Shown here in pieces: positions 12,868 through 13,364 of a stretch of DNA of 13,364 bases. The notes below the pieces were generated by a model that was not told the origin of the DNA, ran no database searches, and saw only the letters and a list, made by a program, of their open reading frames with translations. This DNA comes from JANOGU01 sp964499865 (GTDB lineage Bacteria > Pseudomonadota > Alphaproteobacteria > Rhodobacterales > Rhodobacteraceae): NCBI GenBank assembly GCA_964499865.1, contig CAZCPY010000084.1:1-13364 (forward strand), written 5' to 3'. Positions within the stretch are counted from its first letter, which is position 1. Every line of letters begins with the position of its first letter. The position numbers and the translations under genes are program-made.

Positions 12868-13364
12868 GTGAATGTCCCCGGTGTGCTGCCCGACCACGCG
12901 CTCGTCGCGCTGATCGCAGGCGGCGCGATCGCCTCCGACGCGCCACCGGAAACCGGCCAGATCCAGCCCGCAAGCCTGGACCTGCGCCTTGGTGCCACCG
13001 CGATCCGCCTGCGCGCGTCCTTCCTGCCGGGCGCGGGCCTGCCGGGTGCGGGGGCGCGGGTGATGGACCGGCTGGGCGACCTTGCCATGCACGAGATGGA
13101 CCTGACCGGCGGCGCGGTGCTGGAACGCGGATGCGTCTACCTCATCCCGCTGATGGAGCGGCTGGCCCTGCCGGCGGGCGTGTCCGGCGTGACGAACGCC
13201 AAGTCCTCGACCGGGCGGCTGGACCTGCTGACGCGCACCATCCTCGACCACGGCACCGAATTCGACCGCGTGCCCGAGGGCTACCGCGGCCCGCTCTGGG
13301 CCGAGGTCTGCCCGCGGTCGTTCTCGGTGCTGGTGCGGCCGGGGATGCGGCTGAACCAGCTGCG
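12868..13364 (+). CDS. dcd: 2'-deoxycytidine 5'-triphosphate deaminase, N-terminal part (cut by window edge)
   Basis: Deaminates dCTP to dUTP in the supply of dTTP. 165 codons are visible and the frame is open to the right edge. Family marks are GGAIAS, TGQIQPASLDLRLG (about 30-43) and the signature NAKSSTGRLDLLTR (110-123), followed by GTEFDRVPEGYRGPLWAEV. The spacing resembles canonical Dcd, but as I recall the Rhodobacterales enzyme is a longer form (about 350 residues), so much of it may lie outside. The only plausible start is GTG at 12868; no in-frame ATG precedes the conserved region and no Shine-Dalgarno is visible. The start lies 12 bases after the CCA of tRNA-Pro, so the mRNA may be released by tRNA 3' processing with a very short leader. 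Confidence 0.85.
   Translation, partial: MNVPGVLPDHALVALIAGGAIASDAPPETGQIQPASLDLRLGATAIRLRASFLPGAGLPGAGARVMDRLGDLAMHEMDLTGGAVLERGCVYLIPLMERLALPAGVSGVTNAKSSTGRLDLLTRTILDHGTEFDRVPEGYRGPLWAEVCPRSFSVLVRPGMRLNQL

Noticed and set aside
1..13364. Mobile elements, CRISPR arrays, defence or biosynthetic clusters
   Set aside because: I found no transposase, integrase, direct-repeat array, Cas, toxin-antitoxin or restriction genes; all well-supported genes but one are housekeeping types.

Overview
The window is GC-rich DNA (roughly 68-75% G+C in most genes) from a member of the Rhodobacteraceae (Alphaproteobacteria; Paracoccus/Rhodobacter-like). This rests on recognised proteins (long-form citramalate synthase, OlsB, a BamE-type lipoprotein, alpha-type IHF) and on familiar gene orders: DUF177-rpmF-plsX-fabH-ihfA-merR, and tRNA-Pro next to dcd. 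It is essentially core chromosome. I found no transposase, integrase, phage gene or CRISPR array.

Layout. Positions 1-6508 are all on the minus strand. Read in transcription order they are olsB (ornithine lipid synthesis), a Uup-type ABC-F ATPase, cysS (cysteinyl-tRNA synthetase), cimA (citramalate synthase, isoleucine precursor pathway) and, overlapping cimA by the ATGA bases, the N-terminal part of a squalene/phytoene synthase family protein that runs off the left edge. msrB (plus, 6712-7134) converges on an unrecognised protein made of two similar halves (minus, 7195-8037), which lies downstream of a bamE-like lipoprotein gene (minus, 8106-8573). From a divergent intergenic region at about 8574-8703 the plus strand carries DUF177 (yceD-like), rpmF, plsX, fabH, ihfA, a MerR-type regulator, tRNA-Pro(GGG) and the 5' part of dcd, which runs off the right edge. 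plsX and fabH overlap by ATGA and feed fatty acid and phospholipid synthesis.

The most interesting point is the 273-base gap before cysS. A promoter-like pair (TTGGCG, 17 bases, TATACC) stands 7 bases before an 18-codon reading frame, MTRAGPSCPGTTICCIAC. It carries four Cys codons, three of them in the last five sense codons before TGA. The predicted transcription start falls at or within a base or two of its ATG, so it may be leaderless. Between it and cysS, two largely exclusive RNA pairings can be drawn, one of which hides the cysS Shine-Dalgarno sequence. Together this looks like a cysteine-sensing leader (translational attenuator) controlling cysteinyl-tRNA synthetase. I do not know of one described for cysS in Alphaproteobacteria.

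Other points of note are a low-GC (about 55%) segment covering the C-terminal third of cysS, a perfect 13-bp AT-rich inverted repeat at the end of olsB, an alphaproteobacterial-style palindromic repeat between cysS and cimA, a very stable hairpin in the rpmF leader, a G-quadruplex motif between convergent genes, and a tRNA-Pro only 12 bases from a GTG-started dcd.
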